DNA from: Gp1-AA133 sp964641665
Lineage (GTDB): Bacteria > Acidobacteriota > Terriglobia > Terriglobales > Acidobacteriaceae
Direction of reading: 5' to 3'
Length of the DNA: 64,000 bases
Assembly: GCA_964641665.1 (NCBI GenBank)
Contig: CAZXKO010000070.1
Location: 1 to 64,000, forward strand
The position numbers and the translations under genes are program-made. Below, one piece after another: positions 44,029 to 54,156 of this stretch (positions are counted from its first letter, which is position 1; every line of letters begins with the position of its first letter). The notes under the pieces are model-generated. The model ran no database searches. It saw only the letters and a program-made list of their open reading frames with translations, and was not told the origin of the DNA.

Positions 44029-44126
44029 AGGATTAAGGACGCCGGATTGTAAACAGCTTTATGCTACTTGTTCGTGATGAGCATCACCCCGCAGAGCGGG
44101 GCCTCAGGCTGGACGTCGGCTGTTCC

Positions 44127-46289
44127 CTAGCTGCTCTTCAACCCATTCGGCACCAGCGGTAGCCCACGCAGCCGCACGCCGGTAGCGTCGAAGATCGCGT
44201 TCGCGATCGCCGGCGCCAGCCCCACCATCGGGCATTCCCCGGCGCCCACGGAAGGCATATCCTTGCGATCGATCAATACCGTCTCGAGGGCCGGCACATC
44301 GCTGAAGCGGGGCACGCGATACTCTGACATCCGTCCGTTCAGAATCCGCCCGTTCTCGAACTCGATGGCTTCAAACAGCGCCCCCCCCAGCCCCATGATG
44401 TTCGACCCTTCAATCTGGTTGCGCAGGTTGTCGGGATTCACGATCGCGCCGCAGTCGAACGCCGTGACCACGCGCACCACCTTCACCTCGCCCGACTTCG
44501 CGTTCACCGCGACCTCGGCGAATGTTGCAATATAACCGAGCTTCTCGTACCCACCCCCCATGCCGAAGCCGTGGCCTGTGGCCTTCGCGCCGCCCCAGCC
44601 AAACTTCTTCGCGCCCGTCTCGAACACGGCCCGCAGCCGATCGTTCTTGATGTTCGTCAGCCGAAACTCGAGCGGATCCATCTTCAGCCCGTGAGCCAGT
44701 TCATCCATGAACGACTCGCGCGCGAAATGATTCGCCGTCGCGGCCAGCGCCCGGTACGATCCCTGGCGCAGCGGCGATCGCGAAGCATGAAACTGTATCC
44801 GCTGGTTCGCAATCTCGTAGTACGTCCGGATCCCCGCCGAACCCGAATTGTAGTTGTGATGTTCCCAGGCCGTAATAGTCCCGTCCTTGTGCGCGCCTCC
44901 ACTCAACTCCATCACCCCAGCTGGACGGAAGTATGCCCACGTGAATTCCTCGTCCCGGGTCCACACTACCTGCACCGGACGCTTCGCCGCGCGCGCCAAC
45001 CGCGCCGCCTCGATCGCCGACTCCCCCGTATGTTTCCCGCCATACCCCGATCCCGTGTCCGGCATCAGCACCCGAACCTGATCCTCCGGGATGTGGAACG
45101 CCTCCGCGAGTTCAGCCCGCACGCCAAAGGGCCGTTGGGTCCCTGTCCACACCGTGACGTTGTCGCCCTCCCACTGCGCCAGTGCCGCGCGCGGCTCCAG
45201 TGGAGTGTGCGCGATGTAGGAAACCGTATACGTCTGCTGCAAGCGATGCTCGGCTGCGGCCATGGCTTCGTCGATGTTTCCGGTGCTTACGCGCCCAGCG
45301 TCTCCAGTGGGGTCCGTGCCTTCGCTCGCGGTCTTCTTCAGAACGCCAAATAACTCCTTGTTCGAAGGTTGCGGGTCGGACTTCCACTCGGCCTTGATCG
45401 TAGCGACCGCGCGTCCCGCGAGCTCCGCGGTCGGAGCAGCTACTCCAACGAAATTCCCATCATGCACCACGGTCACGCCCGGCATCTGTTCCGCCCGGGA
45501 CGTGTCGACCGACGCCAGCGTCGCCCCAAAAGCCGCGGGCCGCAGGATCTTCCCATGCAGCATGTCCGGCACTTTCTGGTCCGAGGGATACCGGTGTTTG
45601 CCCGTCACGAACTCCCGCCCATCCACCTTGGGCATCGACTGCCCAGCAACCTTCCATTGCGAAGCAGGAATTAACGGGTCCTCCGCCGGCAGCGTGGCCG
45701 TTAGCAGCTGTCCCTTCGCGAGTGCCGCATACTCTACCCACCGCTTGCTCGCCGCATCGATAACTTTTCCCTCCGCCGCGACCAGCCCTTTGCGGTCCAC
45801 GTTCCACTGCGCTGCCGCCACTCCCACCAGAACGTCCCGCGCCGCCGCCGCCACCCGCCGCAGCTGCAGGTTCATCACAGGCGTCGTAAGACTGCCAAAC
45901 GTTCCCCGGTCGAACGGCGTCAGCTTGGTATCTCCCATCACCATGCGGATCTTTTCGGGCGCCACGCTCAATTCTTCCGCGACCGCCTGCGTGAGCGATG
46001 TCCGGATGTTCTGTCCCATTTCCACTTTGCCTGTGTACACCGTGACTAACCCGTCTTCCCCGATATGCAGCCACGAGCCGATGTCCTTGGGCAAAGCTTC
46101 GCCGCCTCGCCGGCTTCCACCCGACTCCTGCCCGGCACTGACGTCCTTCAGCACGCACAGCACGACGATCCCCGCGCCCAGGAACTTGAAGAAATCCCGC
46201 CGGTCCACCTGGAATCGATACGCAGGCCCGGCCGCCAGTTCGTAGCGCTCCGGCTCCAGTTGTGTGGTGAGCGTTTCGAGATCTTTCAT
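44127..46289 (-). CDS. Molybdenum hydroxylase large subunit (isoquinoline 1-oxidoreductase beta/xanthine dehydrogenase family)
   Basis: 720 residues from ATG 46289 (GGAAGGAG upstream, ATGA overlap with the iron-sulfur subunit). The N-terminus carries a twin-arginine-type leader (VDRRDFFKFLGAGIVVLCV). The molybdopterin-binding signatures are present: GEDGLVTVYTGKVEMGQNIR, GKHRYPSDQKVPDMLHGKIL, DTGSGYGGKHTGESAIEAAR, NYNSGSAGIRT and VGAGECPMVGLAPAIANAIF with the catalytic glutamate. These enzymes hydroxylate N-heterocycles or aldehydes and pass electrons to the small subunit. A membrane-side location is likely from the leader. The substrate cannot be read. Confidence 0.92.
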   Translation of the reverse strand: MKDLETLTTQLEPERYELAAGPAYRFQVDRRDFFKFLGAGIVVLCVLKDVSAGQESGGSRRGGEALPKDIGSWLHIGEDGLVTVYTGKVEMGQNIRTSLTQAVAEELSVAPEKIRMVMGDTKLTPFDRGTFGSLTTPVMNLQLRRVAAAARDVLVGVAAAQWNVDRKGLVAAEGKVIDAASKRWVEYAALAKGQLLTATLPAEDPLIPASQWKVAGQSMPKVDGREFVTGKHRYPSDQKVPDMLHGKILRPAAFGATLASVDTSRAEQMPGVTVVHDGNFVGVAAPTAELAGRAVATIKAEWKSDPQPSNKELFGVLKKTASEGTDPTGDAGRVSTGNIDEAMAAAEHRLQQTYTVSYIAHTPLEPRAALAQWEGDNVTVWTGTQRPFGVRAELAEAFHIPEDQVRVLMPDTGSGYGGKHTGESAIEAARLARAAKRPVQVVWTRDEEFTWAYFRPAGVMELSGGAHKDGTITAWEHHNYNSGSAGIRTYYEIANQRIQFHASRSPLRQGSYRALAATANHFARESFMDELAHGLKMDPLEFRLTNIKNDRLRAVFETGAKKFGWGGAKATGHGFGMGGGYEKLGYIATFAEVAVNAKSGEVKVVRVVTAFDCGAIVNPDNLRNQIEGSNIMGLGGALFEAIEFENGRILNGRMSEYRVPRFSDVPALETVLIDRKDMPSVGAGECPMVGLAPAIANAIFDATGVRLRGLPLVPNGLKSS

Positions 46290-46777
46290 GACCGGGACTC
46301 CTTCCCCGCACCTTTGATCGCCTGCGCCGCCCGCCGGATCGCGTTCACGATGCGCGGATGGGTGCCACATCGGCAGACGTTGCCTTCCATGAACTCGGCA
46401 ATCTCGCCCGGCGATGGATCGGGTTTCTGAGTCAGGAGCGCAACCCCGGTCATGATCATCCCCGAGGTGCAGTACGCACATTGCATCGCGCCCTCCTCCA
46501 GAAACGCCTGCTGAAGCGGATGCAAGCGCTCTCCAGTGGCCAGCCCTTCAACCGTCGTGACCTTTTTCTGAGCCACGGTGCCCACGCGCGTGATGCATGA
46601 CCGCCGCCAGTTCCCATCGACCAGCACCGTGCAAGCGCCGCACTCGCCCTCTCCACAACCGTACTTGGTTCCCGTCAGATCCAGCTGATCGCGCAACACA
46701 CTTAACAGGCTGGCAGTTTCATCGGCGTCGATCGAGTGGATGCTCCCATTCACATTCAATTTTGTGACTTTGCTCAT
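46286..46777 (-). CDS. Molybdenum hydroxylase small subunit, [2Fe-2S]-binding
   Basis: 163 residues from ATG 46777 (GAGGTT upstream). Both [2Fe-2S] clusters are readable: the plant-ferredoxin type CGEGECGACTVLVDG with a later cysteine in RRSCITR, and the helical domain with CAYCTSGM and GNVCRCGTHPRIV. It transfers electrons from the molybdenum subunit, encoded immediately downstream with a four-base overlap. No FAD subunit is present, as in the two-subunit isoquinoline oxidoreductase type. An inverted repeat GAAAGCC/GGCTTTC lies about 40 bases upstream. Confidence 0.93.
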   Translation of the reverse strand: MSKVTKLNVNGSIHSIDADETASLLSVLRDQLDLTGTKYGCGEGECGACTVLVDGNWRRSCITRVGTVAQKKVTTVEGLATGERLHPLQQAFLEEGAMQCAYCTSGMIMTGVALLTQKPDPSPGEIAEFMEGNVCRCGTHPRIVNAIRRAAQAIKGAGKESRS

Positions 46778-47052
46778 AAAAGAACCTCGCGCTAAGAAGA
46801 AACGGCGAAGACCGAAAGCCCTGGGACCCGGATCGTAGGCTTTCCTTATTGGAAAAATGATAGACGCAACGCTGGCCATTTGCGAGGTGAATGCCCGAGT
46901 ACCAGGGAAAATAGCGCCGGCAGCCTGCCCTGAGCGCGGTCGAAGAGTCCCGCTGGCGGTTCGCGAAGACGTTCCGCCCTCGTTTCGTCTTGCTTCCGAG
47001 TGCGAACTCGCTCTCAGGTATATTGAATATTCTTTTTCAGGAGCTAGCACTC

Positions 47053-48036
47053 ATGCACTACCGCCCTCTCGGCCGTACCGGATGGAACGTTTCCGACATC
47101 AGCTTCGGCGCCTGGGCTATCGGCGGCGCTTGGGGCCACGTCTCCGACGACGACGCCATGGCTGCCCTGCATAAGGCCATCGACTCCGGCGTGAACTTCC
47201 TCGACACCGCTGACGTCTACGGCGGCGGCCGCAGCGAACGCCTCATCGCCCAGCTCAAGAAGAGCCGCAAAGACGAGATCATCGTCGCCACCAAGGCCGG
47301 CCGCCGTCTGCCCCGGCAGACCGTCGACGCCTACACTCGCCAGAACCTCACCGCCTGGATCGACGAGAGCCTGCGCAACCTCGCCACTGACTCGCTCGAC
47401 CTGCTCCAACTCCACTGTCCGCCGACGGATCTCTTCTCCCGCCCCGAAGTCTTCGGGATCCTCGACGACTTCGTGAAAGCCGGCAAAATCCGCTACTACG
47501 GCGTCAGCGTCGAGAAGATCGAAGAGGCCCTGAAAGCGATCGAGTATCCCAACGTTCAGACCGTCCAGATCATCTTCAACTGCTTCCGCCAGCGGCCCGC
47601 CGAAGTCTTCTTCCCGCAGGCGAAGCTGAAACGCATTGGCATCCTAGCGCGCGTCCCGTTGGCCAGCGGTCTGCTCACCGGCAAATTCCGGCGTGACTCT
47701 ACCTTCTCCTCCGACGACCACCGCAACTTCAATCGCCATGGCGAATCCTTCGATGTAGGCGAAACTTTCTCCGGCGTGGACTACAACATAGCCCTCGAAG
47801 CCGTCGAGGAAATCCGCAAACTGGTGCCGGCCGGCGTGTCGATGAGCCAGTTTGCCCTGCGCTGGATCCTGATGTTTGACGCAGTCACCTGCGCCATCCC
47901 CGGCGGCAAACGCTCGGACCAGGTCGCTGACAACTGCCAGGCCTCCGCCATCCCAGCGCTTACCCCGGAAGCGATGACTGCAATCCAGCGTATCTACAAC
48001 GAAAAGATTCGCCCGCTGGTGCACCACCGCTGGTGA
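47053..48036 (+). CDS. Aldo/keto reductase
   Basis: 327 residues from ATG 47053 (CAGGAG nine bases upstream). The TIM-barrel motifs are complete: MHYRPLGRTGWNVSDISFGA, VNFLDTADVYGGGRSERLI with the catalytic Asp and Tyr, VATKAGRR with the lysine, LLQLHCP with the histidine, and the NADPH-binding segment VTCAIPGGKRSDQVADN. It reduces carbonyl compounds with NADPH; the physiological substrate is unknown. Related enzymes are YghZ/general-stress AKRs. It diverges from the molybdenum hydroxylase. Confidence 0.92.
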   Translation: MHYRPLGRTGWNVSDISFGAWAIGGAWGHVSDDDAMAALHKAIDSGVNFLDTADVYGGGRSERLIAQLKKSRKDEIIVATKAGRRLPRQTVDAYTRQNLTAWIDESLRNLATDSLDLLQLHCPPTDLFSRPEVFGILDDFVKAGKIRYYGVSVEKIEEALKAIEYPNVQTVQIIFNCFRQRPAEVFFPQAKLKRIGILARVPLASGLLTGKFRRDSTFSSDDHRNFNRHGESFDVGETFSGVDYNIALEAVEEIRKLVPAGVSMSQFALRWILMFDAVTCAIPGGKRSDQVADNCQASAIPALTPEAMTAIQRIYNEKIRPLVHHRW

Positions 48037-48193
48037 TTGCGTGGCGGTTAGGCGGTACCCACAGTTCCAGGGTCATCTTCTGATCTCGTCACAAATCCTT
48101 TACCAGAAAGTGACACACCCCTGACAAATCGTCGCCTCTTCCCGGGCTACGCTTACCCACACTCTGGCGCAATCCCGTCTCGGGGGGTCTGTC

Positions 48194-48574
48194 ATGAAAA
48201 AGGCTAGCCTTCTCCTTCTCCTCACCATCTGTTCCATCGGATGCGGCTACAGTTCTAGCGGCAAGGGCACAGTAGCCCCCGGCGCTCCGACCATCACCCA
48301 GCTGATGCCCAACACCATGTCGGTGGGCGGCGGGGCGTTCACCCTGACCGTCATGGGCTCCAATTTTGTGAATGGTGCCACCGTGTATTGGGACTCGAAC
48401 ACCCGCACCACGAAGTTCGTGTCGGCCAACCAAGTGACCGCCGCTATCTCCGCGACGGACATCGCGACCGCCGCCACAGTTCTTGTGTACGTGAAAAATC
48501 CCGGTGGTACCGGGATTTACATGAATCAAGGCGGACAAAGCTCGGCCACGGTCGATTTCACCGTGACCCCGTAG
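48194..48574 (+). CDS. IPT/TIG-domain lipoprotein
   Basis: 126 residues. A lipoprotein signal (KKASLLLLLTICSIGCGYSS) has a lipobox SIGC with Cys17. The remaining sequence is one IPT/TIG immunoglobulin-like domain: PTITQLMPNTMSVGGGAFTL, VMGSNFVNGATVYWDSNTRT, then VTAAISATDIATAATVLVYV. TIG domains serve adhesion or as spacers in surface proteins. It is transcribed alone. Confidence 0.82.
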   Translation: MKKASLLLLLTICSIGCGYSSSGKGTVAPGAPTITQLMPNTMSVGGGAFTLTVMGSNFVNGATVYWDSNTRTTKFVSANQVTAAISATDIATAATVLVYVKNPGGTGIYMNQGGQSSATVDFTVTP

Positions 48575-48704
48575 CCATCGCGGGAGTTGCCGCCAGCGTC
48601 GAGTTTGTTCGCGGTCGGCAACAGCTCGAAACATCTGGCCTTGGTGCACCTTTAGTGTCCTTCGTGGTGAATTTCTTGGCGCAGCGAGTTCACGGCGAGG
48701 TCGT

Positions 48705-50711
<2,007 letters not shown>

Positions 50712-50740
50712 GGCGTCGGTTTATCGTCTCATGATTGCAG

Positions 50741-50810
50741 CCAGCGCAGAAAGGCGCAGTGGCGTAGTCGCCTACTCGTGGAAGAGGCGAAGAGAGGTCG
50801 CCTGCGCTGG
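50741..50810 (-). promoter_or_regulatory. Structured leader of the ABC-F gene
   Basis: CCAGCGCAG (50741-50749) and CTGCGCTGG (50802-50810) are perfect nine-base complements enclosing about 52 bases that contain a second hairpin GGCG-TAGT-CGCC (50761-50772). The structure starts 29 bases before the ABC-F start codon and lies right after the stop of the PEGA gene. It may be a terminator of the PEGA transcript or an attenuator in the ABC-F leader. Confidence 0.4.
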
Positions 50811-50812
50811 GC

Positions 50813-51718
50813 TTACTGCTCCAGTGTTACAGGCTGCATCGGGTCGCGAGGAGCCGAACTGTCCTTCTGATCGGTAGCAGGCGTCGTGCTCTGAGGCTTG
50901 CGGGCGCGCGCGGCGCGTGCCAGGTCCCCAAGCGACGGTTCTGCAGTCTTGGTGGCTGGCATCGCCTCGCTGCCGTCCTGCTTGGCCAGCTTCACTTCCA
51001 CCTGGACTGCATCAGAGCCCACGTGGACGGTGTTCTGCCATGCCTGGAAGCCCGCCATGCGAACCACCACGGTGTGATCACCGGCACGCACATGAAATAC
51101 GTAAGGCGTGCTGGAGTTTAGGCGTCCGTCAATCGAAACTTCTGCGTTTGGTGGTGTCGAGTTGACCTTAAGGTCGACAGTAGGCCCACCAGCCGCGCGC
51201 AGCCGGCTCAGGTCCAGAGGCTGCTTGCCGTTGATGTAGGCAGTCACGGTGGTTCCCGGCGCAATGCTGGCGTCCTGCCCGCTGTTGGAAATGATCATGG
51301 CCTGATCGCTACGCGCCGGCGCTTCCTTGGTCGAGCGGATCGGAACGATTTGCCCGTCGGCAAGTGTGACCGAACGAAGGCTGATGTCCACCCGGCCGAT
51401 ATGGCTGCCCCCGAGGCCCGCCCGCAACCCAGTGACTTCGCCTGTGGCCACGCTGCCCTTGGAAATCACGACCACTCCGGAAATTCGCACGTCCTCGGCC
51501 ACTTCCAGATCGAGGTTCTCACCCACGCGCGCGTTGCTTAACGCTGTATCCGCAAGCCCGAGTTTAATGGGCGTGCCATCGGCAAGTACAACATTCACCG
51601 GTTCGCTGGTGGCCGGCGCCGCCGCCGCCGATGGATGCTGAGGTGCCGGAGATTGAGCCGCAACAGCCAACGAAAGCGCACTTATCACGAACATCAGAAA
51701 AACGGATTTCTTAGGCAT
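50813..51718 (-). CDS. Secreted PEGA-domain protein
   Basis: 301 residues from ATG 51718; the upstream 27 residues look non-coding. A signal peptide (SVFLMFVISALSLAVAAQSP) precedes a beta-rich domain of about 130 residues (LADGTPIKLGLADTALSNAR, VSKGSVATGEVTGLRAGLGG). After the linker comes a PEGA domain: VDLKVNSTPPNAEVSIDGRL and RAGDHTVVVRMAGFQAWQNT. The tail is low-complexity. PEGA proteins are envelope proteins of unclear function, common in Acidobacteriota. A related beta-rich domain layout occurs in the frameshifted gene at 62505-63204. Confidence 0.78.
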   Translation of the reverse strand: MPKKSVFLMFVISALSLAVAAQSPAPQHPSAAAAPATSEPVNVVLADGTPIKLGLADTALSNARVGENLDLEVAEDVRISGVVVISKGSVATGEVTGLRAGLGGSHIGRVDISLRSVTLADGQIVPIRSTKEAPARSDQAMIISNSGQDASIAPGTTVTAYINGKQPLDLSRLRAAGGPTVDLKVNSTPPNAEVSIDGRLNSSTPYVFHVRAGDHTVVVRMAGFQAWQNTVHVGSDAVQVEVKLAKQDGSEAMPATKTAEPSLGDLARAARARKPQSTTPATDQKDSSAPRDPMQPVTLEQ

Positions 51719-51843
51719 CGACAGTTCTCCGCTCCCGGTCCAAGGCTTGGACCTCAGTCCGTGCACCCATACATTGTTCCAACAAAACAACGTGGACACA
51801 TAGTTACTTGAGTCACGGGTGCGGGAAACCGGCGGGAGACTCG

Positions 51844-52365
51844 TTATGAGGGCTGGGGCGCCCGGGCACCTCGCGCCTCCGGCCCAGTGGGGGCGATCAT
51901 TTTCACGGTGCGGACGTGGTCCACTGCGCGGTCAATCACGGTTTGCAGTTCGGCTGCGTACTTTAGCTCGCGGCCTTTGGCGAGGATTTTCCGCGCTTCT
52001 TCGGCGCTGAACCAGGTCGGATTGCGCATCGATTCGCCCGGCTTTTGAGTGCGAGTTACTTCCATCAGGAAAGCCTTGACTACGAAATCCTGGACGCCGT
52101 TCGGCTGCCAGAACACGCCTTTGGAATGCAGGTAGAGGTGAAAATGTCTGGGCTCAATGACGCCCACGGCCCCGGCTTCTTCTAGGGCTTCACGTTTCGC
52201 GGCCTGGGCATGTGATAGATTGGCTTCCGTCGCGCCTTTGGGGAATGTCCACTTGTTACCGCCGTTGGTATTCACTAAGAGGAATTCCACCGCAGGCCCG
52301 CGCCTGCGGTAGCAGATCGCCGCGACTTGCAGGGGCAACGATCTCGCAACCCGCGCTGATCCCAT
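51844..52365 (-). CDS. Nudix hydrolase
   Basis: 173 residues. The Nudix box is recognisable as KGATEANLSHAQAAKREALE followed by EAGAVG. The metal-binding REALEEAG core is intact; the first glutamate of the GX5E part is replaced by leucine. Beta strands before the box (ICYRRRGPAVEFLLVNTNGG) fit the fold. Nudix enzymes cleave nucleoside diphosphates linked to other groups; substrate is not predictable. It is followed by no obvious partner. Confidence 0.85.
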   Translation of the reverse strand: MGSARVARSLPLQVAAICYRRRGPAVEFLLVNTNGGNKWTFPKGATEANLSHAQAAKREALEEAGAVGVIEPRHFHLYLHSKGVFWQPNGVQDFVVKAFLMEVTRTQKPGESMRNPTWFSAEEARKILAKGRELKYAAELQTVIDRAVDHVRTVKMIAPTGPEARGARAPQPS

Positions 52366-52513
52366 GGCACCAGTCCTCCTAACAGCAGATGATACGAGGA
52401 GAATATTTCAGGAGTGTGAAAGTGCAACAAAAATTGTGCAGCGGGTGGTTACCGAAAGTTACCCTTAGAGGACGGGAACGGATATGGAGACGAACTGCCT
52501 CGATGCGACTGCC

Positions 52514-53431
52514 TTACTGGAACTGCACGGCAATCGTGGTCTCCGCCTCAACCGGTCGGCCGTTGACCCGGTAAGGCTCGAACTTCCACCACTGTACCGA
52601 ATCCATCGCGGCGCGGGTCAGGATGTCTGGACCACTCACCGGACGCAGGCTTATAACGGTGCCGTCTGTGCCAACCACGGCGTCCAACACCGCCAGCCCC
52701 TTGACTCTCACTTTCCCGCTTACGTCGGGATACACGGGATCCACCTTATGGACGACCAGCCGCAGCATCTCCTCGGTGGGGACGCTAACACGGGACTGTG
52801 GCGTCGCGACCGTCCGCCCCGGCAATCGCGATTCCAGTTCCTGCCAGGCTTGCTCCCAGCGCCACCAGCCGACGCCAGTCGCGACAATCACAGAGGCGAT
52901 CAGCAGCATCAGAATTTTTCGCCGCAAGTACCTGGCGGCGGTTTTTGACCGCTGCGGTGCGACTTGTCCAAATGAATGCAGCACCGGCTCTACCCCGCGT
53001 TGCGGAGGCAGCGGGAGCGAATCCGGCACCACCACGCTCGCGGGCTCAACGTTGACGGGCTCAACCAGTTCCTGTTTTGCCGCAGTCCAATCCCCGATCA
53101 TCGCTCGCTGTTCCGGAGGGATCGCGAGAAACTGCAAGCCGTAACGAAGTCTCTCGTGGTAGCACACCCGCGCCTTGGCCAGCACCGATCCCGCTTGCGG
53201 AAGCTCGAACTCAACCCCGACCAGTTCCCCCGGAAACAACTCGGCTGCGAGCACGGCACCGACTCCGCCTTCGCACACGTCGATCGATCGCCCCGGAACA
53301 GCATCGGGCACACCTGAACGCAACACGGTTACGTTCATCGGAACCGCCAGCCGTCGGCGCGTTCCCGTTCGCCGACCGACAGGCGGACGTGTAAACAGAT
53401 TCTCAGGTGCTCTTGCGGCGGCCGTACTCAT
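52514..53431 (-). CDS. PilZ-TM-TonB_C fusion protein
   Basis: 305 residues. Residues about 20-125 form a PilZ domain: RRTGTRRRLAVPMNVTVLRS, SIDVCEGGVGAVLA, and RLRYGLQFLAIPPEQRAMIG; the RxxxR and DxSxxG c-di-GMP motifs are only partly kept (RRLAV; DVCEGG). A membrane helix (ILMLLIASVIVATGVGWW) follows at about 175-192, then a TonB C-terminal domain (VDPVYPDVSGKVRVKGLAVL, then VSGPDILTRAAMDSVQWWKF). The topology places PilZ in the cytoplasm and TonB_C in the periplasm. The same PilZ type starts another gene at 63484. Ordinary TonB does not carry PilZ, so the protein may couple second-messenger levels to outer-membrane transport (inference). Confidence 0.82.
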   Translation of the reverse strand: MSTAAARAPENLFTRPPVGRRTGTRRRLAVPMNVTVLRSGVPDAVPGRSIDVCEGGVGAVLAAELFPGELVGVEFELPQAGSVLAKARVCYHERLRYGLQFLAIPPEQRAMIGDWTAAKQELVEPVNVEPASVVVPDSLPLPPQRGVEPVLHSFGQVAPQRSKTAARYLRRKILMLLIASVIVATGVGWWRWEQAWQELESRLPGRTVATPQSRVSVPTEEMLRLVVHKVDPVYPDVSGKVRVKGLAVLDAVVGTDGTVISLRPVSGPDILTRAAMDSVQWWKFEPYRVNGRPVEAETTIAVQFQ

Positions 53432-53674
53432 CTTTCAGCCCTCGGATGCAGGAGTGCACACTCCAGCCCAGATCGTTCCGGCCAGAAAGCGACGAATATG
53501 GCGACGTTGGAGGGTTAACTGGGCGGGAGTATATCATTCTGAGACGGCGACGTATACCACTTATTTTGCACAGACTTGCCACTCTAGATACGAGAAGCGC
53601 CGGCGGTTCGGGCGGATCGCGCCCATACCAGGACCAACCTTGCAGCCTGACTCCCCCAGGCCCAAAAACACGAC

Positions 53675-53696
53675 GGCCCGGGATTTCTCCCGGGCC
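53675..53696 (-). terminator. Intrinsic terminator after the 86-residue hypothetical gene
   Basis: GGCCCGGGA (53675-53683) and TCCCGGGCC (53688-53696) form a nine-base-pair stem with a four-base loop, followed on the minus strand by GTCGTGTTTTTG. It lies 35 bases after the stop of the small minus-strand gene. Confidence 0.65.
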
Positions 53697-53730
53697 CCGA
53701 GATCTGTCGTCGCCTAGGACTGGGCGAAAC

Positions 53731-53988
53731 CTATGGCCACCGCTTGGCCGTCTCTTCCCACCCTGCGGCGCGTGCGGGCTGCGGATTTTGATTGACCGCT
53801 GCCTGCGGAATCCTGATTGGTTGCTGCGTGGTCTGCGTCGCCAACGTTGGCTTGGGGCTCTCCAAGCCTAACTCCTTGCCTTCATCGGGGGAGAGCAGCG
53901 GAGCCACCAGCCGCAACGCTTCTACTTCCTTCTCCAAGCGGGTAAGCTCCAACTCTTTCTGTCTCAGTACTTCATACACATTCTTCAT
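53731..53988 (-). CDS. Small conserved acidobacterial-type hypothetical protein
   Basis: 85 residues from ATG 53988; an AGGA just before the start is very close. The N-terminus is a coiled-coil helix (NVYEVLRQKELELTRLEKEV, then EALRLVAPLLSPDEGKE), the rest is disordered and rich in proline, glutamine and alanine. Proteins that begin in this way are seen repeatedly in Acidobacteriota with no known role. A longer frame up to 54141 exists but its extra part is unlikely. A terminator follows. Confidence 0.6.
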   Translation of the reverse strand: MKNVYEVLRQKELELTRLEKEVEALRLVAPLLSPDEGKELGLESPKPTLATQTTQQPIRIPQAAVNQNPQPARAAGWEETAKRWP

Positions 53989-54156
53989 ATCCTGGGCACC
54001 TTGTGTTGACTCGTGGGATCGAGCACTTGTTCGGAACTCTAGCAGGACGCCCCTTTTTGTCAAGCTCCTAGAAGGTTTCATTTCGGGCATTCCCATGTGA
54101 AAAACACTGCATCCCAGATGAAAACAGAGGACACACCGCACGAACGGTTTAGAGGA

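Noticed and set aside
46801..46860. Inverted repeat upstream of the molybdenum hydroxylase as a possible molybdenum-cofactor riboswitch
   Set aside because: Only one short stem could be seen and none of the conserved features of the Moco RNA motif were recognised.
46915..46947. Sequence resembling dispersed GCCTGCCCTGAGC-type repeats
   Set aside because: Only one copy was noticed in the window, so a repeat family cannot be shown from this sequence alone.
48634..48685. GTGTCCTTCGTGGTGAA-like sequence known as a scattered element in environmental genomes
   Set aside because: Only one degenerate copy is visible here; evidence is from memory and not from the window.
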